From: Pseudomonas fragi
Lineage (GTDB): Bacteria; Pseudomonadota; Gammaproteobacteria; Pseudomonadales; Pseudomonadaceae
NCBI RefSeq assembly: GCF_900105835.1
Contig: NZ_LT629783.1
Coordinates: 3,866,501 to 3,930,500 of the forward strand
Direction of reading: 5' to 3'
Length of the DNA: 64,000 nt
Shown piece after piece: positions 19,381 through 31,353 of the stretch. The translations under genes and the position numbers were made by a program. The notes under the pieces were generated by a model. The model did not search any database and was not told the origin of the DNA. It was given only the letters and a program-made list of their open reading frames with translations. How positions within the stretch are numbered: the stretch's first letter is position 1; the number at the start of each line of letters is the position of its first letter.

Positions 19381-20033
19381 TGTCACAGGTCTTGGGTATT
19401 CGTGAGCTGGGTCTGCTTGATTACGAGCGCACCTGGCTGGCGATGCAGCGATTCACCGATGAGCGCAAGCTGGTGCCGGACACGCAAGACGAAGTCTGGC
19501 TGGTGCAGCATCCGCCGGTGTTTACCCAAGGTCAGGCAGGCAAGGCCGAGCATCTGCTGCTGCCGGGGGACATCCCGGTGGTCAAGTCGGATCGCGGTGG
19601 CCAGGTGACTTATCACGGCCCTGGCCAGTTGGTTGCCTACCTGATGCTCGACGTGCGCCGGCTGGGCTATGGCGTGCGTGAGCTGGTCACGCGGATGGAA
19701 CAGTGCCTGATCGACCTGCTCGCCAGCTATGACGTGAGCGCTGCAGCCAAGGCCGATGCGCCGGGCGTGTATGTCGATGGCGCGAAAATCGCCTCACTGG
19801 GCCTGCGGATCCGCAATGGCTGCTCCTTCCACGGTCTGGCCCTGAATGTGGACATGGACCTGGAACCGTTTCGACGGATTAACCCCTGTGGTTATGCAGG
19901 GCTGGCGATGACCCAGCTGCGTGATCATGCAGGGCCGATTGAATTTGCCGAGGTAGGTGCCCGGCTGCGCTCGCAGCTCGTCAAACACCTCGACTATGCT
20001 GAGCAGACGACCCTGACGGGCGGAATCGATTGA
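19380..20033 (+). CDS. lipB: Octanoyl-[ACP]-protein octanoyltransferase
   Basis: LipB moves octanoate from acyl carrier protein to the lipoyl domains of dehydrogenases and the glycine cleavage H protein. Family motifs in the 217-residue protein are [20 protein letters not shown], the catalytic lysine region [23 protein letters not shown] and the cysteine in [13 protein letters not shown]. Start overlaps the ybeD stop by one base. lipA follows after one base, forming the standard lipoate operon. Confidence 0.97.
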   Translation: MSQVLGIRELGLLDYERTWLAMQRFTDERKLVPDTQDEVWLVQHPPVFTQGQAGKAEHLLLPGDIPVVKSDRGGQVTYHGPGQLVAYLMLDVRRLGYGVRELVTRMEQCLIDLLASYDVSAAAKADAPGVYVDGAKIASLGLRIRNGCSFHGLALNVDMDLEPFRRINPCGYAGLAMTQLRDHAGPIEFAEVGARLRSQLVKHLDYAEQTTLTGGID

Positions 20034-20034
20034 T

Positions 20035-21075
20035 ATGACTACTGCGCAAGACGCTGTTCAAACCCTGATCCCAACGCTGGATATCTCAGAACGTGCAGCC
20101 CGCGCCAGCGAGGCCCGTTCCAAGGTTGAGACCGGCGTCAAGTTGCGCGGTGCCGAGAAGGTTGCGCGTATCCCGGTAAAGATCATTCCGACCACCGAGT
20201 TGCCGAAAAAACCCGACTGGATTCGTGTGCGTATTCCGGTTTCCCCGGAAGTCGACCGCATCAAGTCCCTGCTGCGTAAGCACAAGCTGCATAGCGTGTG
20301 CGAAGAAGCCTCCTGCCCGAACCTGGGCGAGTGCTTCTCGGGTGGTACCGCGACCTTCATGATCATGGGTGACATCTGCACCCGTCGTTGCCCGTTCTGC
20401 GACGTGGGCCACGGCCGACCGAAGCCACTGGATACCAACGAACCGGAAAGCCTGGCCATTGCCATTGCTGACCTGCGGTTGAAGTATGTGGTGATCACCT
20501 CTGTAGACCGCGACGACCTGCGTGACGGCGGTGCCCAGCACTTTGCCGACTGCATCCGCGAGATCCGCAAGCTGTCGCCGGGCGTACTGCTGGAAACCCT
20601 GGTGCCGGATTACCGTGGTCGCATGGACGTTGCGCTGGAAATCACCGCCGCCGAGCCGCCAGACGTGTTCAACCACAACCTCGAAACCGTGCCGCGCCTG
20701 TACAAGGCTGCGCGTCCGGGTTCCGACTACCAGTGGTCGCTGACCCTGTTGCAGCGCTTCAAGCAGATGATGCCGCACATCCCGACCAAATCCGGCTTGA
20801 TGCTGGGCCTGGGCGAAACGGACGACGAAGTGATCGAAGTGATGAAGCGCATGCGCGAACATGACATCGACATGTTGACTCTGGGCCAGTACCTGCAACC
20901 GTCGCGCAACCACTTGCCGGTCCAGCGTTTCGTACACCCGGACACCTTCGCGTGGTTTGCCGAGGAAGGCTACAAAATGGGCTTTAAAAACGTGGCATCC
21001 GGCCCGCTGGTACGTTCTTCGTACCACGCTGATGAACAAGCCAAGCTGGTCAAATCCATGCTGGTGAGTGCCTGA
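20035..21075 (+). CDS. lipA: Lipoyl synthase
   Basis: LipA is a radical-SAM enzyme that inserts two sulfurs into the protein-bound octanoyl chain. Two iron-sulfur motifs are visible: the auxiliary cluster cysteines in [12 protein letters not shown] and the radical-[11 protein letters not shown]. The C-terminal [13 protein letters not shown] with its conserved RSSYHA is also present. Length (346) includes a longer N-terminal arm than in E. coli, as is usual for Pseudomonas. Confidence 0.97.
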   Translation: MTTAQDAVQTLIPTLDISERAARASEARSKVETGVKLRGAEKVARIPVKIIPTTELPKKPDWIRVRIPVSPEVDRIKSLLRKHKLHSVCEEASCPNLGECFSGGTATFMIMGDICTRRCPFCDVGHGRPKPLDTNEPESLAIAIADLRLKYVVITSVDRDDLRDGGAQHFADCIREIRKLSPGVLLETLVPDYRGRMDVALEITAAEPPDVFNHNLETVPRLYKAARPGSDYQWSLTLLQRFKQMMPHIPTKSGLMLGLGETDDEVIEVMKRMREHDIDMLTLGQYLQPSRNHLPVQRFVHPDTFAWFAEEGYKMGFKNVASGPLVRSSYHADEQAKLVKSMLVSA

Positions 21076-21079
21076 CCCC

Positions 21080-22033
21080 ATGACTAACCGGCTCACCGCG
21101 CCAGTGTCCTTCAAGGCCCACAGCGCGGTGCCCGCGTTGCCCGCTGGCGGGGTGATCGCCCTGATTGCCCCGGCAGGCCCTGCCGAACTTGACCTGAACC
21201 TCGCGACCCAATGGATGCATGCACGCGGCTACCAGCTGCGGGTCTACCCGGGGGTGTGGCAAAGGGAGGGTTATCTTGCCGGTTCTGATGCAGAGCGTTT
21301 ACGCGACCTGCATGAGGCCTTTGCCGATGACAGCATTGATGCCATTTTCTGCCTGCGCGGCGGCTATGGCAGCCCGCGCTTGCTCGATGGCATCGATTTT
21401 GAGCTGTTGCGTCGTCATCCCAAGCCATTTGTCGGCTATAGCGATATCACTGCGTTGCATCTGGCGATCACGCGTTACGCGGGCTTTGTGACCTTTCACG
21501 GGCCAATGTTGAACGCTGATCTGCTGGGCAACAAACAACCGCCCACCGAAACTTCATTGCTGCGTATGCTCAGCGGGCAACAGCCGCCTGTGCTGGAGCA
21601 TCCCGCGGCCTGGCCGTTGACGACCATTGCCCCGGGCTGCGCCAGTGGCCGTTTGCTGGGTGGCAATCTGTCGATGATCTGCGCGGTGATGGGTACGGCG
21701 TTTGAACTGGACAGCGAAGACATCATCCTGTTTATCGAAGACGTCAACGAACCGTTGTACCGGGTCGACCGTCTGCTGACGCATTTGCGCCTGGCGGGCA
21801 AGCTCGAAAGGTTGCGCGGAGTGCTGGTGGGGGATGTGGCCGGGGTTGATGTCGCGGCGCTGGAGCGGTTGCTCACTCAGGAACTGGGCGGGCTGGGTAT
21901 TCCGGTGCTGGCCGGTTGGCGCAGCGGGCATTGCGACCCGAACCTGACCTTGCCGATGGGGGCTCAAGTGCGGCTGGATGCTGATCGGCAGTTATTGGTA
22001 CTAGAGCAGGCAGTGGTCACAGTCAAAACCTGA
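21080..22033 (+). CDS. LD-carboxypeptidase (S66 family)
   Basis: A 317-residue cytoplasmic serine peptidase of family S66 that cleaves the L-Lys/DAP-D-Ala bond of recycled murein tetrapeptides. The nucleophile region FCLRGGYGSPRLLDGIDF and FVGYSDITALHLA, the GGNLSMICAVMGT segment and the late GHCDPNLTLPMGAQVRLD, which holds the catalytic histidine, match LdcA. ATG 21080 is chosen; a GTG at 21068 overlaps the lipA stop. Together with mpl upstream in this window it completes part of the recycling route. Confidence 0.9.
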   Translation: MTNRLTAPVSFKAHSAVPALPAGGVIALIAPAGPAELDLNLATQWMHARGYQLRVYPGVWQREGYLAGSDAERLRDLHEAFADDSIDAIFCLRGGYGSPRLLDGIDFELLRRHPKPFVGYSDITALHLAITRYAGFVTFHGPMLNADLLGNKQPPTETSLLRMLSGQQPPVLEHPAAWPLTTIAPGCASGRLLGGNLSMICAVMGTAFELDSEDIILFIEDVNEPLYRVDRLLTHLRLAGKLERLRGVLVGDVAGVDVAALERLLTQELGGLGIPVLAGWRSGHCDPNLTLPMGAQVRLDADRQLLVLEQAVVTVKT

Positions 22034-22036
22034 GCC

Positions 22037-22122
22037 GTGGGAGCGGGCTTGCTCGCGATGCTATCAACTCGGTATCTCTGACAAAACGAGTCGATGCAAT
22101 CGCGAGCAAGCCCGCTCCTACA
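22037..22122. repeat. REP palindrome pair
   Basis: Inverted arms of GTGGGAGCGGGCTTGCTCGC with one change in the outer right arm (CTCCTAC). It sits between two convergent genes, the S66 peptidase and a lytic transglycosylase, where it could serve as a two-way transcription barrier. Confidence 0.88.
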
Positions 22123-22136
22123 GGCTGAGTCGCGAC

Positions 22137-23447
22137 TCAGCGGTTACGCAAACTCTCCAGCAACTTGTGACTCGGGTAGCCATCGGCTGGCCAGCCCATG
22201 GCTTGCTGCGCGCTGCGGATCGCCTTGCGGGTATTGGCGCCAATAATGCCATCCGCATTCCCCGCATCGTAATTGCGCTGGCTCAGCAGCATCTGCAGCT
22301 CAACACGCTCCGAGCGGCTCAGCGGACGATCGTCTTTTGGCCAGTCGGCCAAAATGCTCCCGCCACCGCCGAAGCGCTGAGACAACAAGCCCACGGCCAG
22401 TGCATAGGACGACGAGTTGTTGTAACGCAGGATGGCGCGGAAGTTGTCCAGCACCAGAAACGCCGGGCCGCGGTAGCCCGCAGGCAGCAGCAGGGTGGCG
22501 CTCAACTGCTCTGAGCCGGCGGCGCTGGCGGGTGCCTTGACCCCCAGTTGTTGCCACTCGGCGACACTCTTTTTGACGGCGCCATCAGCCAGTGCGTAAT
22601 CGAACCCGGCAGGCAACGTCACTTCAAAGCCCCACGGCTGGCCTTGCTTCCAGCCAGAGCTTTGCAGGTAGTGGGCAGTCGAGGCCAGGGCATCAGCCGA
22701 GCTGTTCCAGATATCACGACGGCCATCACCATCGAAATCCACGGCGTGGGTTTCATAGGTGGTGGGGATAAACTGGGTCTGACCCATTGCGCCCGCCCAC
22801 GAGCCGAGCATTTTGTCGGGGCTGATATCGCCTTCCTGAATGATTTTCAGGGCTGCGATCAATTGGCTTTGGGCGAACTCCGGGCGGCGCCCTTCGTAGG
22901 CCAGGGTCGCCAGGGAGCGAATAACCGACTTGTTGCCCTGGAACGAACCGAAATTGCTTTCCATGCCCCACACCGAAACCAGTGCCTGGCGATCGACGCC
23001 ATAACGCTGCTCAATGCGGCTCAGCAGCTCGGCGTTTTGCTCCAGCAAGCGCTGGCCATTGCGCACGCGCAAAGGCGACAGGGCGCCGTCCAGGTATTCC
23101 CAGACCGGGCGGCTGAATTCGGGCTGGCTGCGGTCGGCCTTGATCACACTCATGTCTGGTGTAATGCCGGCAAAGGCGTTATCGAATACCTGTGGGTTGA
23201 TACCGGCCTTGAGTGCCTGGGCGCGGAAATCGGCTTGCCACTCGCTGAAGCTTTGCGCGGGCTGAACAAGGGGGGTATCGCTGCCGGGTGCAGGCGCGCT
23301 GGTGATTACCGCAGGTGCCGGAGGTATCACAGGCAGGGTTTGAGCATCGGCTGCAGTCGGTTTCTCAGCGCAGGCGACTAAAAGGATGACGCTGGAAGCA
23401 GCGATCAGTTGGCGCATCGGCCAACGGCGTGTATGACGTGAGAGCAT
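22137..23447 (-). CDS. MltB-family lytic transglycosylase with peptidoglycan-binding domain
   Basis: A 436-residue lipoprotein (signal IAASSVILLVACAEK). After a proline-rich linker comes an SLT_2 domain with the catalytic glutamate in VWGMESNFGSF and the GSWAGAMGQTQFIPTTYETHAVDFDGDG signature. A PGRP-like peptidoglycan-binding domain ends the protein (SERVELQMLLSQRNYDAGNADGIIGANTRKAI). This is the second SLT_2 enzyme in the window, distinct from mltB at 15694. Starts at 23447 or 23417 both keep the signal peptide. Confidence 0.92.
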   Translation of the reverse strand: MLSRHTRRWPMRQLIAASSVILLVACAEKPTAADAQTLPVIPPAPAVITSAPAPGSDTPLVQPAQSFSEWQADFRAQALKAGINPQVFDNAFAGITPDMSVIKADRSQPEFSRPVWEYLDGALSPLRVRNGQRLLEQNAELLSRIEQRYGVDRQALVSVWGMESNFGSFQGNKSVIRSLATLAYEGRRPEFAQSQLIAALKIIQEGDISPDKMLGSWAGAMGQTQFIPTTYETHAVDFDGDGRRDIWNSSADALASTAHYLQSSGWKQGQPWGFEVTLPAGFDYALADGAVKKSVAEWQQLGVKAPASAAGSEQLSATLLLPAGYRGPAFLVLDNFRAILRYNNSSSYALAVGLLSQRFGGGGSILADWPKDDRPLSRSERVELQMLLSQRNYDAGNADGIIGANTRKAIRSAQQAMGWPADGYPSHKLLESLRNR

Positions 23448-23497
23448 GCGCAGGTCCAGGTAATGCAAAACAGAAGCAGACCTTATCATCCCCGCCG

Positions 23498-23647
23498 TCA
23501 GGCAGCCAGAAAGTAAAAAGCCTCCCGGTCTCTCGACTGGAAGGCTTCGCGGCGGTAGCTGCCTTTGCCTTTGGCGGGGCGTTCCTGGCGGCTGCGGAAC
23601 AGGGGTTGGGCGACGATGGATTTGGCCTTGTTGGGGCGCTTGCTCAT
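23498..23647 (-). CDS. arfA: Alternative ribosome-rescue factor ArfA
   Basis: The 49-residue basic protein begins MSKRPNKAKSIVAQPLFR and contains the KGKGSYRREAF core typical of ArfA. ArfA binds ribosomes stalled on mRNAs lacking a stop codon and recruits RF2 to release the peptide, as a backup to tmRNA. The gene holds an intrinsic terminator before its stop codon (see 23515-23545), so most transcripts should lack a stop and be cleared by tmRNA, the known regulatory logic of arfA. It is too short for most gene callers and sits between a transglycosylase gene and holA. Confidence 0.88.
   Translation of the reverse strand: MSKRPNKAKSIVAQPLFRSRQERPAKGKGSYRREAFQSRDREAFYFLAA
23515..23545 (-). terminator. 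Intrinsic terminator inside arfA
   Basis: On the minus strand GCCTTCC and GGGAGGC pair (one G-U), extended by GTC/GAC around a GAGA loop, then TTTTT. The U-tract ends about 15 bases before the arfA stop codon, so termination here truncates the reading frame and yields non-stop mRNA. Confidence 0.8.
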
Positions 23648-23724
23648 GGCATTTGCTCTCGCGTGGTTTGAACAAGCGCAAATCATCGGCCGGTTTTTTC
23701 GTATTGTCCACTGGATAGTGATCG

Positions 23725-23810
23725 GTGGGAGCGGGCTTGCTCGCGATAGCATCAGCGCAATCAGCCTGTCAGGTCGCGGCGCCTGCATCGCGAGCAAGCC
23801 CGCTCCCACA
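23725..23810. repeat. REP palindrome pair
   Basis: Perfect inverted arms of the GTGGGAGCGGGCTTGCTCGC family upstream of arfA and just after the holA stop. Confidence 0.9.
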
Positions 23811-23821
23811 GAAAGCAGTGT

Positions 23822-24859
23822 TTACTCCGCTGGCAAATTCAGCCGTTGCCCACACATCAGCAACGCCAAGCGGCTCAGGCTGCTCCAGGCTGAACCTGCA
23901 GCCTGACCCTTGATCTGGGCATCGATACGCTGTGCATCCAGCAGCAATTGCGCCCAGCGCTGGGCTGAATAGCGCTGCAGGGCTTTGCTCATCAGCGGCT
24001 TGCGCTTGTCCCACACCGGCGGCCGGGCCTGGCTGAAGGCTTTGTCCAGCGGTGTGCCCTGGCTATATTGCAGCGCTATATTGGCCAGCACCCGCAGCTC
24101 ACGGGCCAGGGCCCACAGGATCACCGGCGGCTCGACACCTTCACCGCGCAGCCCTTCGAGCATGCGCAGGGCATGGGCAGCCTCGCCGTTCAGTACCGCA
24201 TCTACGAGCCCAAATACGTCGAAGCGCGCACTGTCGGCTACTGCCGCCTGCACGGTCTCGACCGTGATTTGCCCGTCTTCAGCCATCAACTTGAGCTTTT
24301 CGATTTCTTGCGCGGCAGCCAGAAGATTGCCTTCAACCCGCGCGGCTATCAGCTCCACGGCGTCATGGGTGGCTGACAGCCCGGCCTGCGACAAGCGCTG
24401 GCGAATCCATTGCGGCAACTGGTTGGCGTCCACCGGCCAGATCTGCACGAACTGGGTTTGCGCGCCTTCAATCAGCGCCTTGCCCCACTTGGTCTTCTGC
24501 GCGCTGCCATCGAGCTTGGGCAGGCTGATCAGCAGCAGGGTGTCTTCGGCAGGGCGCGAGCAGTACTCGATCAGCGCCGCAGCACCTTTGTCACCAGGCT
24601 TGCCGGAGGGCAGGCGCAGCTCCAACAGGCGTTTTTCGGCAAACAGCGACATGCTGGCACCGGCTTGCAGCAACGTGCCCCAGTCGAAGCTGGCATCGGC
24701 GCTGAACACCTGGCGTTCATCGAAACCTTGCTGGCGGGCGGTGCTGCGAATGGCGTCTGCGGCTTCCTGGCACAGCAACGGGTCATCACCGCTGATGATG
24801 TAGACCGGCGAGAGCGTGCCTTGCAGATGCTTGGCGAGTTGGGCGGGAGCGAGTTTCAT
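23822..24859 (-). CDS. holA: DNA polymerase III subunit delta
   Basis: HolA is the clamp-loader wrench that opens the beta sliding clamp. The 345-residue protein starts MKLAPAQLAKHL, with the AAA+-like opening VYIISGDDPLLCQEAADAIR (no functional Walker A, as expected for delta) and the late ILWALARELRVLANI segment of domain III. It follows lptE by 42 bases, in the classical leuS-lptE-holA order. Confidence 0.95.
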   Translation of the reverse strand: MKLAPAQLAKHLQGTLSPVYIISGDDPLLCQEAADAIRSTARQQGFDERQVFSADASFDWGTLLQAGASMSLFAEKRLLELRLPSGKPGDKGAAALIEYCSRPAEDTLLLISLPKLDGSAQKTKWGKALIEGAQTQFVQIWPVDANQLPQWIRQRLSQAGLSATHDAVELIAARVEGNLLAAAQEIEKLKLMAEDGQITVETVQAAVADSARFDVFGLVDAVLNGEAAHALRMLEGLRGEGVEPPVILWALARELRVLANIALQYSQGTPLDKAFSQARPPVWDKRKPLMSKALQRYSAQRWAQLLLDAQRIDAQIKGQAAGSAWSSLSRLALLMCGQRLNLPAE

Positions 24860-24876
24860 AGGGCCATAACGATAGC

Positions 24877-24894
24877 GGGGCGCTTGAGCGCCCC
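24877..24894 (-). terminator. Hairpin between lptE and holA
   Basis: GGGGCGC and GCGCCCC pair perfectly around TTGA. No T-run follows, so it may be an mRNA processing or stability element within the operon rather than a terminator. Confidence 0.4.
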
Positions 24895-24901
24895 GTATGC
24901 C

Positions 24902-25507
24902 TTACTGGTTTTGCAGTTCGAGAGGCGACTGTTGAGGAGTTTCCTCTTGAGCCTTGCGCGCAGCTTCGATGGCGTCGGCTTCAGCCTTGGCTTTCGCTTC
25001 GGCTTGCTGCTGCAGTGTTTCCAGCTGGGCCGGGGTCAACTGCTCCAGGCGCAGAACCAGTTGCTGGATCAGGTCGCGACGGATTTCCTTGCGGATCATC
25101 ACGCCTTCCTGGTTGCTGCCGGCCACGTTGCTGCCGTCCTGCAGGTAAACCTTGTAGGCCTCAACCTTGTTGCTCAGCAGCACCAGATGGTTCTGGCCCT
25201 GGATTTCGTAGTTGACCACGCTGTTCAACTGATACTCGGCGGTGCCCGTGTTGCCGGTGTAGCTGGCCGCACGCTGGGTTTCTTTCTCGTCAGTCAGAAC
25301 CAGCTTGTAGGGGGCGTTTGGCGTGATTTTAACGCCGCTGTTTTCCAGTACCTGACGCAGTTGGCGCACAGTATCGCCGTAGGCGTTACGGGCGCTGACG
25401 TCGAGTTCGGTGATCGTCAGCTGGTTGGTGCCGGTGCCGCGCAGCTGAAAGCCGCAGGCGCTCAGCAGAACAGCGAGACCCATCACCAGCAAGTTGCGTT
25501 TGATCAT
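24902..25507 (-). CDS. lptE: LPS assembly lipoprotein LptE
   Basis: LptE plugs the outer-membrane LPS translocon LptD. The 201-residue precursor has a lipoprotein signal ([19 protein letters not shown]) and the family's GFQLRGTG opening. A charged C-terminal tail rich in Ala, Glu and Lys (about residues 160-195) extends beyond the E. coli protein, as is usual in pseudomonads. It lies between leuS and holA. Confidence 0.95.
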   Translation of the reverse strand: MIKRNLLVMGLAVLLSACGFQLRGTGTNQLTITELDVSARNAYGDTVRQLRQVLENSGVKITPNAPYKLVLTDEKETQRAASYTGNTGTAEYQLNSVVNYEIQGQNHLVLLSNKVEAYKVYLQDGSNVAGSNQEGVMIRKEIRRDLIQQLVLRLEQLTPAQLETLQQQAEAKAKAEADAIEAARKAQEETPQQSPLELQNQ

Positions 25508-25563
25508 GTGTTGCTCCCATTGAAACCAGAGAAGCCGACTGAGCGGCCCTGAAGGTCTTGTTG

Positions 25564-25588
25564 GGCGCCCGCGCTTGGCACGGGCGCC
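25564..25588 (-). terminator. Hairpin between leuS and lptE
   Basis: GGCGCCCG and CGGGCGCC pair perfectly around a nine-base loop just after the leuS stop. No uridine run follows; a stabilising or processing hairpin is as likely as termination. Confidence 0.4.
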
Positions 25589-25596
25589 TGTTCCAA

Positions 25597-28239
<2,643 letters not shown>

Positions 28240-28438
28240 TCAACATAGACCGGCGACAGTGTTGCCCGGTCAGGTTGGAGCAGGGGTTACAGGAAGTCCC
28301 GTAGCATACATGACCCCGCTCTATCGAGGGAAACCCTGATTGCCTCATCACTCCGTTGGTCGCAGCAGCACGCCGCTTTTAGATGCGCAGCTAAGCTCTC
28401 CTTTGGGGGAGATTCATTTCCTTAAATGAGGTGGACGG

Positions 28439-28723
28439 ATGGCAGAGTTGCAACGCAGCGTAGCAACATCGCAAGTGTATGAGCGGCTGATTGATCGTTT
28501 AAGTATGGCTCTTGATTCAGCAAAGACGGCTGTCGTATTGCGAGATGAACGCCCAGTCGAATTGGAATTGCGAGGCTTGAGTCATGCCGAGCTGGAGTTG
28601 ATCAACCTCTATTTGAACCGGATCGGGCGTGAGGCAGTCAAACGCTCGCAAGGCAGCGTGAACATGCAGGATGCCCCCAGAGCCAAGGTCATCTGGCTCA
28701 AAGACAGGGTGCAGGGAGCTTAG
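28439..28723 (+). CDS. Conserved hypothetical protein
   Basis: A 94-residue soluble protein without a motif I can name. It is mostly helical by composition (SQVYERLIDRLSMALDSAKTAVVLRDE) with a basic C-terminal part (AKVIWLKDRVQG). GAGGTGG is well placed before the ATG. The codon use matches the neighbouring core genes. It is divergent from leuS, with a 235-base spacer that probably holds both promoters. Confidence 0.75.
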   Translation: MAELQRSVATSQVYERLIDRLSMALDSAKTAVVLRDERPVELELRGLSHAELELINLYLNRIGREAVKRSQGSVNMQDAPRAKVIWLKDRVQGA

Positions 28724-28881
28724 GCCATACGGCGAATCAGGCCCGGCCTTTAACAAAAGCCGTATCAAAACAGGTCGTACCCCGGGTTGATGCATCACGC
28801 GTTTGTGTTTGGGTTTCTCACCTGCGTTATTGATGCGCTCACTCAACCCCCTTAGGCTTCGGGCATCTTTGGAGATGCTCG

Positions 28882-29643
28882 ATGCCTATTCGATATTTTT
28901 TTAAACAACTTCTATTGCCTCCCGGCATTTTGATCTTGCTCCTGGTGCTTGCCTGGTGGCTGCGGCGTTCGCGTCCGCGTGTGGCGGGCGTGCTGTTTGC
29001 CCTGGGGCTGGGCGGTTTCTGGCTGATGAGCTTGCCGGTAATGGTGGAATGGGGCGCCCGGGTGCTGGAGCGCGAGCCGCCGCTGGCGCAGAGCGAGTGG
29101 TCGACGTTGGCCCGGCGTGCCGATGCCATTGTAGTGTTGGGTTCGGGGCGTGAGCGGGGTGATCCGGCCTGGGGCAGTGATCAGCCGACGGGCATTGGTC
29201 TTGAGCGCCAGCGTTATGCCGCGCGACTGGCCAAGGCCTCGGGCTTGCCGGTACTGACGACTGGAGGTTTGCACTACGGCTCGCCGCCCAGTGAAGCGCA
29301 GTTGATGGCGGACTCTTTGCGTGATGACTTCGGCGTGCAAGTACGCTGGAAAGAAGAACAAAGCCGTACTACCTGGGAAAACGCCAAAATGACCGCCGAC
29401 ATTCTGCTGCCGCTGGGGATCAAACGCGTAGTCGTGGTGACTCACGGCTGGCATATGCCGCGTTCGGTCTGGAGTTTTGAAAAGGCTGGTTTTGAAGTGG
29501 TGCCGGCGCCGGTGGGCTTTTTCAGTGCCGACAACGCGCGGCCGCTGGGGGGCTGGATGCCGGAGTACAAAGCGTTCTGGCAGTCCGGGTTGTTGATCAA
29601 TGAGGCGGTGGGGCAGATTGCCTATCCGTTGTTTTATCGCTAG
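28882..29643 (+). CDS. YdcF/ElyC-type DUF218 membrane protein
   Basis: A 253-residue protein with two N-terminal membrane helices (LLLPPGILILLLVLAWWL and VLFALGLGGFWLMSLPVMV) and a DUF218 domain starting ADAIVVLGSGRERGDPAW, with the family's TGGLHYG, EEQSRTTWENA and VVVTHGWHMPRSVWSF segments. ElyC in E. coli affects envelope biogenesis and undecaprenyl phosphate metabolism; the exact chemistry is unsettled. GGAG lies upstream of the ATG. Confidence 0.92.
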   Translation: MPIRYFFKQLLLPPGILILLLVLAWWLRRSRPRVAGVLFALGLGGFWLMSLPVMVEWGARVLEREPPLAQSEWSTLARRADAIVVLGSGRERGDPAWGSDQPTGIGLERQRYAARLAKASGLPVLTTGGLHYGSPPSEAQLMADSLRDDFGVQVRWKEEQSRTTWENAKMTADILLPLGIKRVVVVTHGWHMPRSVWSFEKAGFEVVPAPVGFFSADNARPLGGWMPEYKAFWQSGLLINEAVGQIAYPLFYR

Positions 29644-29660
29644 TTAAGTCGATGAACTCA

Positions 29661-29747
29661 TGTGGGAGCGGGCTTGCTCGCGATGCAGGCGGCGCGGTCT
29701 GACAGGCAAACCGCGCTGCTGCCATCGCAGGCAAGCCAGCTCCCACA
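29661..29747. repeat. Hybrid REP pair (two arm types)
   Basis: The left arm is GTGGGAGCGGGCTTGCTCGC; the right arm, read inverted, is of the GTGGGAGCTGGCTTGCCTGC type. Two REP subfamilies are thus joined in one element. It lies between the ElyC-like gene and the 3' end of lnt. Confidence 0.85.
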
Positions 29748-29808
29748 GGTTTTGCGGCGCCCACACAGTCCGAACCCGCAGGGAACAGTGTGGGTGCAGG
29801 TGGCTGGC

Positions 29809-31332
29809 TTAGACCGTCTTGGCAATCCGGCTGGTGACCAGCGCCCAGCCAATCAGCAAGACACACAGGATGATCAGCGGCCAGGAGCGCCATTGCAGGT
29901 AAGGCGTGAGGTCATGCATGGGCACCACTTCGCCATACAGGATGCCTTGCTCGAACTGCGGAATCTGCGTGGTGATTTGCCCAAACGGGTCGATCAGTGC
30001 CGTGACCCCGTTGTTGGTGGCCCGAATCATCCAGCGCCCGGCTTCCAGGGCGCGCATCTGCGCCATTTGCAGATGCTGCAGCGGCCCGATCGAGGTGCCG
30101 AACCAGGTGTCGTTGCTGATGGTCAGCAGGATGTCACTCTGGGCCGCAAGCCCGGCGACGAAGTCCGGGTACACCACCTCATAGCAAATTAATGGCGCGA
30201 TCTGATAACCCTTGGCCTGCAACATCGCCTGGTCGGCGGGGCCGCGGGCAAAGTCCGACATTGGCAGGTCAAAAAATGCGATCAGGCCGCGCAGTACATC
30301 CTGCAGCGGCACGTATTCGCCAAACGGCACCAGCTTTTGTTTCAGGTAAACCCCGTCGCCCTGGCCTACGGCCGTGATGCCGTTGAAGTAGCGCGGTTCA
30401 TGGCGCACTTCCTGGCGGATCGGCACGCCGGTAATCAGCGCGGAATTCCGGTCGGCGGCAAAGCGCCCCATCATGCTCAAAAAGCCTTCAGCGTTCTCCT
30501 TGAGCACGGGGACGGCGGTTTCTGGCCATACAATCAGGTCTACACGCTTTGAACTGAACGTCATGTCGCGGTACAGGGCCAGCTGTGCATTGACCTGCGC
30601 CGGGTCCCATTTCATGCTTTGTTCGATATTGCCCTGGATCGCCGCCACACTCAGCGGGTCACCCGATGGGCTGGTCCAGGCGTGGTGCTTGAGTGCCTGG
30701 CCGATAACCCAGGGGCCGATCAGCAAGATCACGCCTGCGGCGACAAAAGCCTTGCGTCTGGCCTTGATCAGGCGTGGCAGATTGCACAGCAGGGCTGCGC
30801 TCAGGGCCAGGGCAAACGAAATCAGCCACATGCCGCCCAATGGCGCGAGCCCGGCCAGCGGGCCGTCGAGCTGGCTGTAGCCGGAGTACAGCCACGGAAA
30901 ACCGGTGAGGAACCAGCCGCGGAAGGCCTCTTGAGCGACCCACAGCGCAGCAAATGCCAGGGTGTCGGCCAGCGGTGCTTCGTTGCGGCGGATCCAGCGT
31001 GCCCATAGCCAGGCGGGCAGGGCAAAGAACCAGGCAATGGCTGCGGTGAACAACAGCATCAGGAAGCCGGCCAGCAGCACAGAAGCGCCGCCGAAGTGGT
31101 GGATGCTGTAGTAGATCCAGCTGGTGCCCGCGCCGAACAGGCCAAAACCGAAGCACCAGCCACGGCCCAGGGCTTGTTTTGGCGACAGGTCGCGCAAACC
31201 GAGATAGAACAGAGCCAGGGCCACCAGTGCCAATGGCCAGATATCGAAGGGGGCCAACGCCAGGGTTGTCAGTGCGCCGGCCACCACGGCCAGCAAGTTA
31301 CCGGGCCAGCCGGGGGAGGTTATCCAGCGCAT
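29809..31332 (-). CDS. lnt: Apolipoprotein N-acyltransferase
   Basis: Lnt adds the third acyl chain to the N terminus of lipoproteins at the inner membrane. The 507-residue protein has about six N-terminal membrane helices and a nitrilase domain carrying the Glu-Lys-Cys triad regions: WPETAVPVL, KQKLVPFGEYVPL and PLICYEVVYPDFV. A final membrane helix ends it (WPLIILCVLLIGWALV). corC is 21 bases upstream in the same operon. Confidence 0.97.
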   Translation of the reverse strand: MRWITSPGWPGNLLAVVAGALTTLALAPFDIWPLALVALALFYLGLRDLSPKQALGRGWCFGFGLFGAGTSWIYYSIHHFGGASVLLAGFLMLLFTAAIAWFFALPAWLWARWIRRNEAPLADTLAFAALWVAQEAFRGWFLTGFPWLYSGYSQLDGPLAGLAPLGGMWLISFALALSAALLCNLPRLIKARRKAFVAAGVILLIGPWVIGQALKHHAWTSPSGDPLSVAAIQGNIEQSMKWDPAQVNAQLALYRDMTFSSKRVDLIVWPETAVPVLKENAEGFLSMMGRFAADRNSALITGVPIRQEVRHEPRYFNGITAVGQGDGVYLKQKLVPFGEYVPLQDVLRGLIAFFDLPMSDFARGPADQAMLQAKGYQIAPLICYEVVYPDFVAGLAAQSDILLTISNDTWFGTSIGPLQHLQMAQMRALEAGRWMIRATNNGVTALIDPFGQITTQIPQFEQGILYGEVVPMHDLTPYLQWRSWPLIILCVLLIGWALVTSRIAKTV

Positions 31333-31353
31333 TTCAATCCTTGGTGTTGAGGT

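Noticed and set aside
29765..29800. Terminator for lnt at the CCCACAC/GTGTGGG inverted repeat
   Set aside because: The stem is short with a long loop and no T-run on the minus strand; too weak to call.
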